Notes under the pieces: model-generated
The model's database searches: none
Told to the model about the DNA's origin: nothing
The model's input: only the letters and a program-made list of their open reading frames with translations
Shown here: piece by piece, positions 5,055 to 6,529 of the stretch
Layout: each line of letters begins with the position of its first letter
Position numbering within the stretch: the first letter of the stretch is position 1
Assembly (NCBI GenBank): GCA_036375895.1
Contig: DASVBJ010000215.1
Span: 1 to 6,529, forward strand
From: DASVBJ01 sp036375895
GTDB taxonomy: Bacteria; Actinomycetota; Actinomycetes; JACCUZ01
Reading direction: 5' to 3'
Length of the DNA: 6,529 nt
Translations under genes and position numbers: made by a program

Positions 5055-6529
5055 GTGAGCGTGCCGCTGCTGAGACCACGGGAGCTGTCCGCCGCCACCC
5101 GGGCCCTGATGCGTTCGCGGCTGCTCCGGCCCTACCGCCCGAACCAGCTGGCCCGGGTGGGCCTGGGTCTGCGCAGGTACGGGTTCGGCCCGGCAATGGG
5201 TCCCCTCGCGGCAGCCACGCTCTACCCGAGCTCGCCCGGCCTCCTCGACGAGACCGAGGCGTTCAGCCACGCCCAGCTCGAGGCGGCCTGCTCCGGCGTC
5301 GCGGCGGGCCTGCGCGACGCTGGGCTGACCGCGGGCGACGGCCTCGGCCTCCTCGCGCGCAATTCCGCCGGCTTCTACCTCGCGATGGTCGGTGCGGCCC
5401 GGGCGGGACTGGACGTGACTTACCTCAACACCGGGTTCACCTCCGAGCAGGTGGCCGACGTGGTGCAGGCGCAGGGTCTGCGTGCGGTGGTGTACGACGA
5501 GGAGCTGGCCGATCGCGTGCCGCCCTCGGTGCTTGGCGTGCCGGTCGAGCAGCCATCCGCCGAGCCCGAGGCCGCGAGCATCACCGACATGGCTCGTTCC
5601 GGGGCGACCCACGACGGGGCGCCCGGCGAGCCGAGCCGGCACGTGATCCTCACGTCCGGCACGACGGGCCGTCCGAAGGGCGCGGCCAGGACTGGCGGCG
5701 GCGTCGACTCGGTGCTCGCGCTGCTGTCCGGCCTGCCCTATCGGGCACAGGAGACGCACCTGATGGCCGCCCCGATGTTCCACGCCTGGGGCTGGATGAA
5801 CACCCTGCTGACGATGCTGTTGAGCAGCACGACGGTGACCACCCGACGGTTCGACCCCGAGCGCACGCTCGCGCTGGTCGAGCGACACCGGGTCGACGTG
5901 CTGGTGGCCGTGCCGGTCATGCTGCAGCGCATCCTCGAGCTGCCCCCGGAGGTCCTGGACCGCTACGACACGAGCTCGCTGCGGGTGGTCGCCGTCAGCG
6001 GTTCGCCGTTGTCCGAGCGGTTGGCCCACTCCTTCATGGACCGCTTCGGGGACGTGCTCTACAACCTCTACGGCTCCACGGAGGCGGCGTTCGCCACGGT
6101 GGCCGCACCCGCCGACCTGCGGGCCGCACCGGGCACCGCGGGCCGCCCGTTGGCCGGCGTGCGGGTGCGCGTGGTCGACGAGAGCGGCCGCGACTGCCCG
6201 ATCGGCACCCCGGGTGCGATCCGGGTCCGCAGCGGCGACGCGATGGTCGCGGGCGAGGGTGAGCCGAGGCGTGCCGGCCGGCACACCCGCACCGGCGACC
6301 TCGGCTGGTTCGACGCGGAGGGCCGCCTGTTCGTCGGCGCGCGCGAGGACGACATGATCGTCAGCGGTGGGGAGAACGTCTACCCCGTCGTGGTCGAGTC
6401 GGCCCTGCACGCACAGCCCGAGATCGCCGAGGTGGCCGTCGTGGGCGTCGACGACTACCGGTTCGGGCAGGCGCTCGTCGCGCACGTCGTGCTGCGCGGC
6501 GGCGGCACCGCGACCCCGGGCGAGCTGCG
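5055..6529 (+). CDS. FadD-type acyl-CoA ligase / AMP-dependent synthetase, 3' end beyond window
   Basis: The frame from GTG 5055 is open for 491 codons to the window edge. The protein belongs to the ANL adenylating superfamily, which activates a carboxylic acid with ATP to an acyl-adenylate and then forms the CoA thioester. Core motifs in order are: P-loop ILTSGTTGRPKGA (198-210), substrate-pocket MFHAWGW (241-247), NLYGSTEA (337-344), RTGDLGWFD (412-420) and the hinge FVGAREDDMIVSGGENVYP (426-444). The C-terminal domain is cut before the expected catalytic lysine; about 40-60 residues should be missing compared with FadD proteins of roughly 530-550 residues. The N-terminus (RPNQLARVGLGLRRYG) resembles mycobacterial FadD2/FadD12-like long-chain enzymes. 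That suggests a fatty-acid-like substrate, but the exact acid cannot be read from sequence. No membrane segment is seen. The nearest neighbour is more than 340 bases away, so it probably has its own promoter. Confidence 0.93.
   Translation, partial: MSVPLLRPRELSAATRALMRSRLLRPYRPNQLARVGLGLRRYGFGPAMGPLAAATLYPSSPGLLDETEAFSHAQLEAACSGVAAGLRDAGLTAGDGLGLLARNSAGFYLAMVGAARAGLDVTYLNTGFTSEQVADVVQAQGLRAVVYDEELADRVPPSVLGVPVEQPSAEPEAASITDMARSGATHDGAPGEPSRHVILTSGTTGRPKGAARTGGGVDSVLALLSGLPYRAQETHLMAAPMFHAWGWMNTLLTMLLSSTTVTTRRFDPERTLALVERHRVDVLVAVPVMLQRILELPPEVLDRYDTSSLRVVAVSGSPLSERLAHSFMDRFGDVLYNLYGSTEAAFATVAAPADLRAAPGTAGRPLAGVRVRVVDESGRDCPIGTPGAIRVRSGDAMVAGEGEPRRAGRHTRTGDLGWFDAEGRLFVGAREDDMIVSGGENVYPVVVESALHAQPEIAEVAVVGVDDYRFGQALVAHVVLRGGGTATPGEL

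Noticed and set aside
4951..5058. 35-codon + strand frame ending in a TGA that overlaps the ligase GTG start (GTGA)
   Set aside because: The overlap looks like coupling, but the peptide has no recognisable character, no Shine-Dalgarno and rare-looking residues. It is probably chance.
5004..6485. Long minus-strand open frame of 493 codons opposite the acyl-CoA ligase
   Set aside because: Its product is low-complexity, rich in Arg, His, Gly and Val, with no motif. The + strand frame over the same bases contains the full set of adenylating-enzyme motifs, so this is an antisense shadow of GC-rich coding sequence.

Overview
The window is very G+C-rich, with G/C at most third codon positions and GTG used as a start codon. 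It reads as chromosomal DNA of a high-GC actinobacterium. No rRNA, tRNA, CRISPR array or intact mobile element was recognised. The genes are accessory or regulatory, and no clearly new system is visible.

Layout: (1) Bases 1-140 hold the 3' end of a + strand gene, possibly a ketopantoate-reductase-type (ApbA/PanE) protein. (2) Converging on it is a two-gene minus-strand unit: a two-TM potassium channel with a cytosolic RCK (TrkA-N/TrkA-C) module (about 1698 to 640), overlapping by GTGA a SixA-type phosphohistidine phosphatase (643 to 161). (3) Bases 1699-2052 are non-coding as far as can be judged. This stretch carries two copies of an ACGG-N3-CCGT element 43 bp apart upstream of the channel gene. 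(4) A six-TM DUF998-like membrane protein is on the minus strand (2736-2053). It is divergent from (5) a two-component operon on the + strand: a DesK/NarX-class sensor kinase (2806-4047) and a NarL/LuxR-type response regulator (4044-4709), overlapping by ATGA. (6) Bases 4710-5054 hold hairpins, one a possible terminator, and degraded-looking sequence. (7) A FadD-type acyl-CoA ligase starts at 5055 (GTG) and runs off the right edge.

How the genes may work together (inference): the kinase and regulator form a cognate pair, and the divergent membrane-protein gene, sharing a short intergenic region, is a natural candidate target. The channel and the phosphatase are translationally coupled and probably co-expressed. 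This pairs K+ flux with removal of phosphate from histidine, and it is the most thought-provoking arrangement here. The acyl-CoA ligase is probably an independent lipid or carboxylate activation gene.

The weakest points are the start codons of the channel and the sensor kinase, and the identity of the partial first gene.
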